This document shows positions 10,539 to 20,873 of a DNA stretch of 64,000 bases, piece by piece. This stretch comes from Turnera subulata. Lineage: Eukaryota > Streptophyta > Magnoliopsida > Malpighiales > Passifloraceae. Positions within the stretch are counted from its first letter, which is position 1. Each line of letters begins with the position of its first letter. Made by a program: the position numbers and the translations under genes. The notes beneath the pieces were generated by a model, which did no database searches, was not told where the DNA came from, and saw only the letters and a program-made list of their open reading frames with translations. The stretch is taken from assembly GCA_028386065.3 (NCBI GenBank), contig JAKUCV010000914.1, forward strand, positions 1-64,000, given 5' to 3'.

Positions 10539-11042
10539 TCAAGGGCATTCTGATTTGATATGTCCTGGTCGATTGCATCCAAAGCACACCAAGGATTCTT
10601 TCTTAGGCTCATTAGCCTTCACATCCTTAGATGTCTTTCCTTTGACCTGCTTCTTCATCTTAACATATATTGAAAATTTTTTAGAGAGAAGAGCTACGTC
10701 GGAATCGCTTTCATTACCATCGATTAGCTTCTGCACCTTCAAAGCAATATCCTTTCTTTTTGGTTCAACAATCTTATCACCATGACAGATAAGCTTGCCA
10801 ATTAGCTCATCATATGAAAGGAGATTTAGGTTTTGAGCTTCTTTAATGACTGTCACTTTAGGTTCCCATTCTTTGGGAAGTGACGTCAGAATCTTTGCAA
10901 CCTTTTCTCTATGCGTCTTTCCAAGTGCTGAAAGGTTGTTGCAGTGTATGGCAAAGCGAGTGTCCTTTACTTGGATTGTTTCTCCAGGTACCATTTGGAA
11001 TAGCTTATACTCTCGCATCAAGCGATTGAGTCTTGATTCCAT
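10539..11042 (-). pseudogene. gag core with first zinc knuckle (element A)
   Basis: Encodes the UBN2/DUF4219-type Gag core: ESRLNRLMREYKLFQM, then a segment ending LPKEWEPKVTVIKEAQNLN and SYDELIGKL. It finishes with the CCHC knuckle CFGCNRPGHIKSEC close to 10540. Gag forms the retrotransposon particle and binds its RNA. It joins the upstream frame at 11099 after a break of about 55 bp. Confidence 0.8.
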
Positions 11043-11098
11043 AACCTAATTTGTGCCTTCATGAGTGATGCACAACAGCCTCCATATGTCAGAAGTAG

Positions 11099-11404
11099 TT
11101 ATCTGACCGTTTGAAACTCGCTCTCACCGATTCCACATAAGAGAGCATTTTTGGCTTGAGCATCAAGCTTTGCTCTCCTCATTTCCTCTTCAGACCAGAG
11201 ATGCATCTCTCTTGTAGGTCTGCTGTAAGGATTTTGCACAATATGCCACATCTCAATGTCTTTCCTATTGTAAGGAATTTGCACAATATGCCACAACTCA
11301 ATGTCGTTCCCTTCAAGAAAGATCTTCATCCGAAACTTCCAATACTCAAAGTTTGCCCCATCGAAGTATAGTGACTTATTGATACTTGTAACCTCAAAAC
11401 CCTT
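11099..11404 (-). pseudogene. gag N-terminus with internal duplication (element A)
   Basis: Gag N-terminus: the frame can be read from about 11404 as SINKSLYFDGANFEYWKFRMKIFLEG, matching Gag of E and G, but the initiating ATG position is mutated. Within it the segment (D/N)IE(L/M)WHIVQ(I/N)PY occurs twice in tandem (about 11226-11310), whereas elements E and G have it once. It ends in AKNALLCGIGESEFQ. Confidence 0.75.
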
Positions 11405-11446
11405 GATCTTTGTCTCTGGATTTTACTTCTTTGAACTGAGAACGCG

Positions 11447-11461
11447 GCTTCCGCTACCAAT
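11447..11461 (-). other. primer-binding site of element A
   Basis: ATTGGTAGCGGAAGC on the minus strand, directly after the LTR end GGCCAACA. It is a variant of the copia initiator-Met-tRNA-type site (TGGTATCAGAGC family) and agrees with ATTGGTAGCGGAGC of elements E and G. Confidence 0.75.
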
Positions 11462-12503
11462 TGTTGGCCCAAAAGTGCCTAAGAGAGTTGGGGTGAATTA
11501 GGATTTGAATTTTTTCGGACAGAAAAGAATTGGTTTTTGTGATACCAAATCTTTATAGCACTAAGTGAGTATTGTGATGCAAGAATAACAATAAGGAGAG
11601 TAAGAGAAAATGAACACAGGTGATTTAGAATGGTTCCCCCTCACTAGGTACTCTACTACCTAAAGGTTCCTTTCTTTAGGATTTCAAACACTCACTTTCC
11701 TTAGGTTTTTGCAGGTTCAACCTTAACCTTTATAATCACAAGTTTTTCTAGGCTAAGCTCAAACCTTTACAAGTTTTTCACAGGCTAAGCTCCAACCTAC
11801 CCTCAAATCTAATCCTAGACTTGAGTACCCAACAAATTTAATCCAAGACTTGCTTATAAATTACTCTTTGAATGTGTTTTACAATGCAAGTAGAAAAACC
11901 AGATTAGATACCAAGATTCTTAGCACAAGTATACATTCAGATTTTGCACAATAGTTGGGTTGAATCTTCAAAGGTGTAATGGACCCTCTTTATAGAATCT
12001 GAGTGGGGGGAAAGGCACTGCAACGTCTCTTTAAACACCTAGTTGACTTTAGTTCATTAAATCTTCAATTTGGTACCGTTGCGCCATGTCAACTCCTTGG
12101 TTGCAAAGAATTACCAAATCTGGAAGGTTTGGACCACCTTCTTAAGTTGAGTAGGAGTTAGGTGGAAAAGTCTTCTGCACTTCCATAAAGTCTTCCCTCT
12201 TATTTGTTCATCAATTTAAACCATTGGAAGTGGGTTTTAATTGGTTGGAGGACCACACACAAGTTGCACAAAAAATTGAAAGTGACAGCTCACAGGTATG
12301 ATTGCAACAAAACCATCTGGCGTGTTTTTGAGATATGGTTTTAGCAAAAATCATAATTCCTCCTGTAAGCTAAAATCAACACAAAGAAAGCTCAAAGCAA
12401 TCTTGTTACTTGTTAGTCATCAAAATCAATTATCCACCATGACAGAACATGGTTAATTCACTAATCAACATTAAAAGGTGATTAACCTAATTTTTGGTCA
12501 ACA
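11462..12503 (-). repeat. 5' LTR of element A (1042 bp)
   Basis: Minus-strand LTR beginning TGTTGACCAAAAATTAGG at 12503 and ending TTTGGGCCAACA at 11462. Its length and its end match LTRs of E (1070 bp) and G (about 1058 bp). It contains GGTTCCCCC and repeated TTGTAAAGGTTTGAGCTTAG-like segments near 11750-11800, also found in G. Confidence 0.8.
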
Positions 12504-12687
12504 AATGTTACTTTATTACATGTGGGACTCATCTTATAAAATTTTATGTGTTTTGCCACATGTCAATTTGAGTGTTATGCCAGATGTCAAGTTCTTAAGA
12601 TTCTATGTGTCAAAATAGTAGAGCATCTTGAGGGAGGGCTCTACGATTATATAGTATATTAGATTACTTAACTTTTACTTTGGCTAT

Positions 12688-14236
12688 TGTGAACATCCAA
12701 ATTTGACCCATGAATATTCCTCTAATTTAGATTCTGGGTATGCTCAAACCATAAGATTAATGAGATGATTTAGTCTTTGGCTAAGGCACACTTAGAATTT
12801 ATTTTGGTGGAATGCATATTTTATGAATTGGGGTTTATGTATTTGAACTTTAGGATTAATGAGATGATATAATCTTCGGATAAAAATATATTAAAGCCTA
12901 GTTCATTAAAATATGGTCCTATTTTGTTTAACTGGGCTTTCTGGTTTATTTAACTCCAATTATAATGTGATGTTTTTTTTTTGGGTTAAGTATGAATTTG
13001 AGGGCCTAAGTTAATTAAATATGGACCTTCCAGAGTCGAGTAGCCCATAAACACATTACTTACAGACCAATTTTAGCTCTAATTTTCATGGAAAATCAGA
13101 GTTAAATCATCCCTTAATTGTAAACATGTTTTTGGTTTGATTTGGGCATAAAATGGGGACTTATTGTGTAATCAATCAATTAGGAGAAGATTCAGGGGAG
13201 TACCAATCAGGAAAAGAATGTGATTTTGGGTTGATTAGAGGTTAACTACGCGGTGGAATCAAATCAGGGAGGAATTGAGGGAAACCGGGAGCAAAAAAGG
13301 AAAGAACAGGGGAAACGCGGGGTGCCGGGCAGCCATGGCGGGATAGCCGCCTGCCCTGGCGGTATTGGCACCCAGAAAATCCCGATTTCTCCGATTTTCT
13401 CCCTAATTTGATTCTACACGGTTTTAGCCTAGATTTTTAGCTGAGAACTTGGTAATTATGCAGGTCCACGCCCCTATACACCCTAGAACTCTATAAATAG
13501 GAGCCCCACTCACATTTCAGAGGATCAATCACTCATTACCCCCCCCCCCCCCCCCATAAACTTTGTTGCTTGGAGAAACTGTTTCTCCAAATCAAGAAAT
13601 ATTTCTATAAGCAGAAACTCTGGAAGAATCTCTTGGGTAGCATCAACAAGGAGACAGCAAGGGTAGACCAAGAGGGATTAACAATCGAGCTTAGAAATGA
13701 CAATAAGGTGGGTGCACAATTCAACCCAAACCAAGGAGCTAGAGGAGCGCTACAAGAGGTAATACTAATCCCTTTTTGTTGGATCTTTTGCTGACTGTCT
13801 GATAATGCTTTTGATGATGTAAGTGGCGAGCTAATGCCATGTTTAGAACTATATGGCTTTGACCCCAGTCACTCTGGTACGTAGGTAATCTCAATTTCAT
13901 AATGGGATGCAAGCCAATTCTTCTTCTCCGCCCCTTTCTTTTTAGTTTCCTTTGTTCCCACACTTGCACAAGGCATACATGTGTTCTACAATTGCACAAG
14001 GTTTCGACCCAACATGTATGGGTGCCTAACATCTTTCCATCCATGACGAACCCCCGAATCCCATGTCTTTGGTTCGCTATGATCAGTTGCCTAAAGGAGT
14101 CATTCGAAGGTTTTTTCCCAAATTTTATCCTTAATAAAATTTGGGTGGCGAATCCGTTGACATGAGATTGATCCGAGGAAGAAGGTAAAAAAGAATAGGT
14201 GAGGAGGCCTAAGTAATTTTGGGTCGGGTTCCCACA
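12688..14236 (+). repeat. solo LTR H of an Ogre/Tat-type gypsy element
   Basis: A 1549-bp LTR beginning TGTGAACATCCAAATTTG and ending GGGTTCCCACA. It is flanked directly by GCTAT at 12683-12687 and again at 14237-14241, a perfect 5-bp target-site duplication. No primer-binding site follows, so this is a solo LTR left by LTR-LTR recombination. It carries a GC-rich block at about 13315-13375, a TATA box, and a run of 17 C at 13539-13555. Confidence 0.92.
13492..13499 (+). promoter_or_regulatory. LTR TATA box of solo LTR H
   Basis: TATAAATA in the context CTCTATAAATAGGAG. The equivalent LTR position carries the same core in J and I. Confidence 0.6.
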
Positions 14237-14241
14237 GCTAT

Positions 14242-15356
14242 GATACTTTGCTTTTCCAAAATTCTTGTTGGGGTTTTTCACTTGAATCGTATTTTTAAAT
14301 CTTGTGACAAACATAATAGCTTTTAAAAAAGGGAAAAAAAAAAAGAGAGCAAGAGATAAGAGAAAGAGAGAAAAGAGCATAAATTATGGAACCCCACATT
14401 GGCCAGCTAAACATGAAAATAAAGTAGGTAACAGAAAAGAGTATGAAAACCAAATGAAAGTAGGTTTGATAAGAGTAAGGAAAAATTAAACTAAATCCAT
14501 GAAATATAATACCTTCAACAATTCAAAAATTTTTCCGACCAGTAACTCTTGAGAGCGAAAAGCATAATATTTATTGTTTCTTATTACTTCTGGCGTCTAA
14601 GAGAGTGAAACGTAATTATATTATATTATTTTTTTTTTGGCGACTGTGATTTAACAAAATCAGTTTGGTCAGTTTAGTTACTGATGCCTAGTTTGTTTTC
14701 CTGGTAACTACGTATAAAATAACCATCATTTTAAAGAAAAACACATGAGAAATGAAAGTTTTTTAAATCAGATACGTTGATAAAATCTCTTTTATATTTT
14801 AATATCAAAAGTTTCTTGTCATGCATCTCTAGAAACCGTGTAAACAATGCAAAACGACATGACAGTGCTCAGCTTAGAGAATCCATGATCATACCAAAAC
14901 TTCAAGCCTGTATTGGTCGATTTGTATAATGGATTGGTATATCATATATATGTTTTTGTTTTTTTTTTCTTGGGTAATCGAAATAAAAACATTGGATCAG
15001 TAGTTAATAGCTGCATTATCTACCTAATTGAGCTACGTTTATTGGTGAGGATGGGGCTGATATTTGTTTCGTTGTTGGGTTCGGGTTCAGCCGAAGGAAG
15101 CAGCAGTACCTGATTTCACCATCCATTTCACACATTATCATATTGACTTCATTTTTTTTGTAATAATAACAATTAACTCACCATTAAATGGAAAAAAGGA
15201 TGAAAAAAAAAACAAAGAAAAGACAAATGATATTCTCTATTTCTTGAAATCAACTCTGTTCCAAAACAAAAGATACAAATTACTGTATACTTTCCAAAAA
15301 AAGAAAAAAAATAAGAGAATTAATATTTCAAGTAAAATAAAATTACGTGGTGTGCT
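14242..15356. other. AT-rich intergenic stretch
   Basis: Simple A/T-rich sequence with purine tracts (for example about 14325-14375). I see no coding, LTR or RNA-gene signal. The short frames here look like chance. Confidence 0.5.
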
Positions 15357-16495
15357 TTAGCTTCTCAGGGCAGGTCTTTCAAGTTTGCTTCTGATGGACA
15401 TGAGTTTTGCAGTGACATCACTCATGTTCATCCTTCCGTCTGCAAATTCTATGGAGCAAGCAACGCCAATCTCAAATATGGCAATCAAACAATCCTTCAC
15501 TCTCTTGTTGCTATTCATATTCCCACCAATTGTTTCCTGAAGCAGCATGGGATCTAAGATTTCAGGCAATCGTTCTTCTTCAGACAAAGCAACCCTAGCA
15601 AATTTGTGGAGGTTCAGACCATCTTTGAACATGTCATGGGTAGGCCTCTTCCCTGTAAACAACTCCAACAAAAGGATGCCATAACTGTAAAACATCCCCA
15701 CAAGTTGAAACTCCAACAAAAGGAATCGTTCCCTATACCCATTCCGTACTCTGCAAGTGAAAAAACAACAATACTAAAAGATTTTCATCGAAAATAAATC
15801 AAATATTCAGCAATTGAAAAACAATAAAAGACAAAAGCACATTGGGGGTAAAATAAGTTTTACCTGGAGGAGCATAACCTATTGTTCCTTTTATTCCAGT
15901 AGAACTTGTTTGACTCGCAGGGTTTGTATCAAGTAGGAATCTTGCTAATCCGAAATCACCAACATGTGCCATCATATATTCATTGAGAAGAATATTGCTT
16001 GGCTTGATATCACAATGCACCAATGGTATCTCACATTGATGATGAAGATAATCCAGCACACAAGCCACATCAATGGAAATATTTAGCCTTTGAATGAAGC
16101 CCAAAGTCTTTGGTGCCTCATCATCTGCATTAGATGGGGGATGATGCAACCACTGGTTGAGGCTTCCATTCTCCATGAACTCGTAAACGATGGCCTTGAA
16201 GTCGTTGCCCTGATAATCAATACCTGAACAAACAGTTAGCATCTTGACAAGATTTCGATGTCTGACCTTGCGCAAGGCGCATCACCTGGTTTTCTCAGCA
16301 TCTCCAATATTTCCTCTGTACACCGATCCGAAGCTACCCATTCCCATCAAGTTTGTAGTAGAAAATCCATCAGTAGTTCTAAGCAAGCTTTGATAAGACA
16401 GTTGCGAAGTGGGTAGAGGATTTTCAACATCTTCATCCCTTTCTCTCTTCCTTAGAACAAGATACACAGAATATATTTGCATGTGCACATGGGAT
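15357..16495 (-). pseudogene. LRR receptor-like kinase (EFR/XA21-type) kinase fragment
   Basis: Only the intracellular kinase of a subfamily XII-type receptor kinase remains. A juxtamembrane basic stretch and NPLPTSQLSYQSLLRTTDGF lead to the Gly-rich loop GMGSFGSVYRG. About 35 residues holding the ATP-binding Lys and the helix-C Glu are then missing, and the frame shifts before [14 protein letters not shown]. The catalytic loop is [13 protein letters not shown] (Cys before Asp, a non-RD kinase) and the Mg loop is GDFGLAR. A canonical intron (donor at 15863, acceptor at 15751, 113 bp) interrupts GYAPP|G-EYGMG, the usual position. Exon 2 has a frameshift before YSYGILLLELFTGKRP and ends at a stop after LERPALRS. 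LRR and transmembrane parts are absent; upstream sequence is transposase. It is dead as an immune receptor. Confidence 0.88.
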
Positions 16496-17083
16496 TCCAG
16501 GCAAGTCCCACGCTCTACAAATACAACTGTGGTTCTCCATTTGAACAACGTATCTGTCACCAAGAGCATCTATGACCTCCCAACCATTATCACCATTGAA
16601 CACTACCCTCATCTTCAGTGCTTGCAATCTATTCTCATCGATTTTTCTCTTTATGTTAATCCCAATACCTTCATTAAATATTCCTCGTTGGGTTCTCCTT
16701 TCTCCATTCCTTACCATGACTTGTGTTCTTATTTCCTCCATCATTGAAATTATACTCTTGAACCGAGCTTCAAGTATGAAACCATTGAAGGTTTCAGATA
16801 AGTTGTTGTTAATGATGTCACTCTTGCAATGGGTCCTCTGGAATGCTTTGCACCATGATGAATTATCTATCCTGAGAAAATCTTCTTTTCCTCTAGCACT
16901 TAGTCTGCCAAGCTTTTCCAATCCGGAACGGTAATCAAATTCATTTGGAGCTTTGCATGTTCTACAAAATTGTATATGCAGATACTCTCCATGATGTGTA
17001 TTCCTCCCTTTGGCGAATATATGCCTAGCACAACGTCTATGTTCTGCATAAGGCGTTAGTTCTCTAATAGCAGCACCTAAACC
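16496..17083 (-). pseudogene. MULE transposase C-terminal exon with SWIM finger
   Basis: Begins after a TTTCAG acceptor at 17084 with GLGAAIRELTPYAEHRRCARHIFAKG, the conserved segment following the second catalytic Asp, then FCRTCKAPNEFDYRSGLEKLG. It ends with the SWIM zinc finger: CICRAWDLPGIPCAHA. In a normal MULE transposase 50 or more residues follow; here the frame leaves the family immediately after CAHA and enters receptor-kinase DNA. Phase-0 joining to the upstream exon (SDQQK|GLGAAI) supports the intron. The original intron was only about 135 bp before the LINE landed in it. Confidence 0.85.
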
Positions 17084-17116
17084 CTGAAAGACGAAATAAA
17101 GTACTAGTATATCAAC

Positions 17117-17134
17117 AAACTGAAACGGTTAAAT
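17117..17134 (+). repeat. left target-site duplication of LINE
   Basis: AAACTGAAACGGTTAAAT, identical to 19694-19711. Confidence 0.9.
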
Positions 17135-19693
17135 GATATATTGGACAGACGCCAGTGGTGATCTCCCTTATAAGGGTCAAGAAGTGATATTGGAGAATCT
17201 GTGCAAAACCAGAAAGACAACATTAACGATATAGTTTGCAACCACCGCCTCCAAGCTTCTCATTCTTCCCACCGCCACCATGCTCCCCGTCCTTCCCGCT
17301 CGCTCAAATTAAGAATGGTTGGGACAGCAACCTCTTAGACAGCAAGATTATTCTGACATAAAGCTCATGCTAGGTCTTCCCTTGGTATTCCCATTCAACT
17401 TGGTCTTCTCCACGGCCACCACCTGTTCGAAAAAATGCCCCAAAACACCGTATGACTACTAGAGCCAATGGCCCTACCTCTCCCTACCTCTCCCTCTCTC
17501 TCCCTACTTTCCTCTCTTCTTACCCCATCTGCCGTCCTCCTCCATCCCCTTCTCCCCCTATCCTCCTCTCCTCCCTTTACCTCCTCCTCCAAAGGTTCCT
17601 TCTTTACACTTCCCAACCTCTTCATCCTATAAAAGAAAAAATTCCAGTCATCCATTTCGTTCACCTCCACTGAAACACCAACCCATCAACTCCACTTCTC
17701 AACCACCTACACACCATATTTCTACTTTCTATATTGGCAACATTCCTGCCAACGTCAATCCAACAACTCTAAGAAAATTATTCTCTCCTTGTGGCTCTAT
17801 ACACAGTATTTACATCTCTCCAAAGCTCGACAAAGCCAACCAATGTTTTGGCTTCCTACGTCTATTCGGCAACCTTGATTCCAAAAGCACTATCGAAAAA
17901 CTTTCAAAGATTAAGGTTGGCTCCCATCCATTAATCATTAATATTGCCAAATTTCCTCCTAAGCTCCCTCAACTCCCTCCGAAACCTTGTTCTTCAAAAC
18001 CAGCTGATTCTCTACCACCCCACCAACCTTCTCCCCTACTCAAGTCTGCTAATCATAAACCCTCCCACACCCCATCAATTCCCTTCTCTGCCGCCAGCTC
18101 CAATCTCGAATGGTTAAAAAGAAGTGCCATTGGCCTCATATCTGAAGATACAGTTTTTCACTCTCTCAGTGAATCACTGTCATCTAAAGGTTTTTCGTGT
18201 GAGGATATTAATCTTGGACAGTAGCCAAGTACTTATTACATTTGATTCCTTAGCCTTAATGGAATCAAGTATTCAGAATAACCAAGAGCTCCTTGCAAAT
18301 TTTTTTGACTCGGTGAAGCCATGGTCTCCTCATGATGTATCCAAGAACCGCCTAGCTTGGATTATGTGTTTTGGAATTCCTCTTCAAGTCTGGAATCAAG
18401 AATTTTTTTCAAAATTTGGGAACCATTTTGGCAAATTTTTAGGGGTGGATCGCGCAACGGCCTCAATGCTCTCCTTTGAATGTGCCAGAATCCTTGTCTG
18501 CACTTCTTCTCGCGATCCTATCAATAAGCCACAACGAATCATGTAGAATGTATTCCCTTTGATATTTTGCTTTTTGAAGAAATTGTAATTGATCCAGATT
18601 CCCTCTTTGTGGATGATGTTGTTGAGTTTTCAGGCTTCTCTGGAGACTCGGTTGTTGGCAAGTCAAACATTCAAAATTCGAACTCCAACCCCCAAGGAGA
18701 TATTGACATTAATTGCAATAATGTCAATCAAGGCTGTGGTGATAACCATGGTGACAGTTCTACCTCCATTAATACCTCCACAAACCCCTCAAATCCTTCC
18801 ATATCCCCACCACCTCAAATCCTTCCATATCCCCACCATCACTTCCTTTTCTAACGGGTCTCCAAAATCTTTCTCCAACCAAATCTTCCCCTAAAAAACC
18901 CTCTCCTTCTCATCAGCCGCCAAAATCTCCCTCCCCTAAACTTTCCCTCCCTCAAGAATCTTCCTCCCAAGGCTCAAAAAAATCTTCCCAATCTCCACTT
19001 GCAAGTTGCCAAGACTCTATTGATTCCGAGGAATTTGAGCATCTTCCCCTTGCAAAAATTCTGCAATTTCAACGCCTCAAAAAGATTTCTTCCAAAAAAA
19101 CTAAGAACCTTCCCAAATCTACCCCTTTTCCTCTGTCTAAGGCCCTTTTTTGTTCACGAAAAAAAACCAAAAAAATTCAAACAAGTCAAATCCCTCTCCA
19201 ACCCAAAAGCTCCCCCTCCAAACCATCTTTTAGTAAAAGATGACGAACCCCAGCCTCAAGACGATTCTTCCACTAAAGAGCTCGACGAAATTTGGCGTGT
19301 TGGAGAAATTTTAGGCTTCACCAATGGTTATTCAAAAGAACTCTTGAGATGCGCTTGAGAGAACCTCTTGATTCTTCAAGGTAGTGGCCTACTCAATTCT
19401 GTAATAGGACTCTCCCTTCTATCAATTGTCCAGGCACTTCCACCCCACTCTCAAACTCGGTCTACTTGTTGCGGTTGCTCTCCCACAAATATCATTGCAG
19501 GCTGTGTGCAAGCTTTCATAACAGTGACGGATTTGGCATCTCTTGTTGTATTTTTTAAAATTCTCTTTTTTCCTTGCATCTTCTACGATGAGGTTGTTTT
19601 CCATCGTTACATATGTTGCTTCTGCTGTAATCAATGTCAAGGCTCTTTTGTACTATTTCATTTATTAATAAAATAAATGTCCTACCAAAAATA
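17135..19693 (+). mobile_element. LINE-type retroposon (ORF1 only) in MULE intron
   Basis: The insert is bracketed by an 18-bp direct repeat, AAACTGAAACGGTTAAAT, at 17117-17134 and 19694-19711. That is the long target-site duplication expected of target-primed reverse transcription. Its right end is A-rich (CCAAAAATA just before the repeat) after AATAAA-like signals at about 19667-19675, so it reads left to right. It holds an RRM-type ORF1 remnant and a 3' tail but no endonuclease or reverse transcriptase, so it is an internally deleted, non-autonomous copy. Confidence 0.85.
17694..19356 (+). pseudogene. LINE ORF1 with RRM and DUF4283-like region
   Basis: Frame 17694-18224 encodes an RNA-recognition motif: FYIGNIPANVNPTTLRKLFS (RNP2-like) and ANQCFGFLRLFG (RNP1-like). 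It continues to a Pro-rich linker and a short W-containing segment. After a frameshift, 18230-18546 gives AWIMCFGIPLQVWNQEFFSK and ATASMLSFECARILVCTS, the pattern of plant L1 ORF1 DUF4283-type domains. Pro/Ser/Lys-rich, low-complexity frames follow to 19356. ORF1 proteins bind LINE RNA. At least four frame breaks; not functional. Confidence 0.7.
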
Positions 19694-19711
19694 AAACTGA
19701 AACGGTTAAAT
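19694..19711 (+). repeat. right target-site duplication of LINE
   Basis: AAACTGAAACGGTTAAAT, identical to 17117-17134; it directly follows the A-rich LINE tail. Confidence 0.9.
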
Positions 19712-19796
19712 TAATTTCAGAAATAATATAATGGTAAAATTATTGTCATAAATGAAGAACTAGTATATTAAAAAGCTAAATATATTGCATCCATAC

Positions 19797-20873
19797 CTTT
19801 TGCTGATCTGATACAAATGTAATATTGTCACCACCTCCTTGAGTGATGCCTAAATCCTCTATTAGCCATTATAAAAACCACGATCAACTATCCATGTTCT
19901 CCCTCATCACCATTGCCCAAGCAACAGGAAACATTTGGTTGTTCGCATCCCTCCCTACCGCTGCAAGTAGTTGACCTCTAATAGGGCCTTTCAAAAAGCA
20001 CCCATCTAGGCCAATGATAGGTCTACAGGACTTGAATCCTTCTTTTAGGGCATGAAAACAAACATACATTCTCTTGAACACCCTATTAGAAGACTCAACT
20101 TGCACAGAACTTCCAGGATTGGTTTTTCTAAGAGTAGCAACATAATTTTCCAGTAGTGCAAACTCTTCCTTCACATTTCCTTCAAAAATTCTCATAATTT
20201 CGTCCTTCGCCCAACTTGCCTGATTTGGTGTTATATTAACATCAAAGTCTATTTTTGCACCCTCCTTAATATCGCTTGGTTTCAACTCATGTGCACTTTT
20301 TCCTCTAGTCTTCACCAAATGGTTGGCCATATATTTGTAAGTAATTCCGCTGTTGCTGAATGCAACATCACAAGTATGTGTTGGTTTAACTGTTTTCACA
20401 CACCAGCGCTTTGTAGCTCCATCAATAGAACAAAGGATTTTCCATAAACAACTTTTATTTTTGCACATTGCTTGAATTCTTCCCTTGTCATTATAAGGAA
20501 ATCTTATATCTCTGTGTTCACTAATTGTAAGCTCCCTTGCAGCTTTCTTGAATTGTTGTTTGTCTTCAAATACCATACCGCATTCAAAGTGCAAGGGTTT
20601 GCATACTGGGCCATATCTAGTATACTCACTTAAGCGTGTAGTCAAATGACCAACATTATTCTCCTCTTGCTCTACACCATCATCCTCCTCCATCCCTATA
20701 TGAGCATCCTCCTCAATCTCAATACTTAAAGCATCATCAGAATTATAATATACCTCCTTACCACTTGCAAAATTAATATTATTATCCACCACAATTACTG
20801 CATCTTCATTTTCCACCCCGCATTCTGCATCATTGGAGGTGTTATCCACATTTTCTGTCCCCTGTGAACCCAT
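19797..20873 (-). pseudogene. MULE transposase, MuDR DNA-binding and catalytic exon
   Basis: An open frame of 329 codons (to 19884) encodes an acidic lead, then the MuDR-type region: MVFEDKQQFKKAARELTISEHRDIRF, CKNKSCLWKILCS and the H-C residues of TVKPTHTCD, a WRKY/GCM1-like zinc fold. The MULE catalytic domain starts with IIGLDGCFLKGPIRGQLLAAVG, containing the first catalytic Asp. A stop at 19884 (after ENMDS) is followed, in shifted frame, by EDLGITQGGGDNITFVSDQQK with the second Asp. The exon closes at 19797 with an AAAAG|GTATGG splice donor. One or two small lesions disable an otherwise complete exon. Confidence 0.85.

Larger units (their letters stand above)
7302..12503 (-). mobile_element. 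Sirevirus-like Ty1/copia element A, 3'-truncated
   Basis: Reading leftwards from 12503: a 1042-bp LTR, a primer-binding site, gag with two zinc knuckles, protease, integrase and the first two thirds of reverse transcriptase. It ends abruptly at about 7302 in the YIDD motif, so the rest of reverse transcriptase, RNase H and the 3' LTR are gone. Large gag with two CCHC knuckles and coiled-coil stretches between them is typical of the SIRE/Sirevirus group. Many stops and frameshifts show that it is dead. Confidence 0.85.

Noticed and set aside
13739..14380. 213-aa minus-strand ORF
   Set aside because: It spans the end of solo LTR H and beyond its target duplication; composition is low-complexity and it has no family match.
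17395..17670. Gly/Arg/Glu-rich minus-strand ORF
   Set aside because: Shadow of the CT-rich 5' part of the LINE; no family resemblance.
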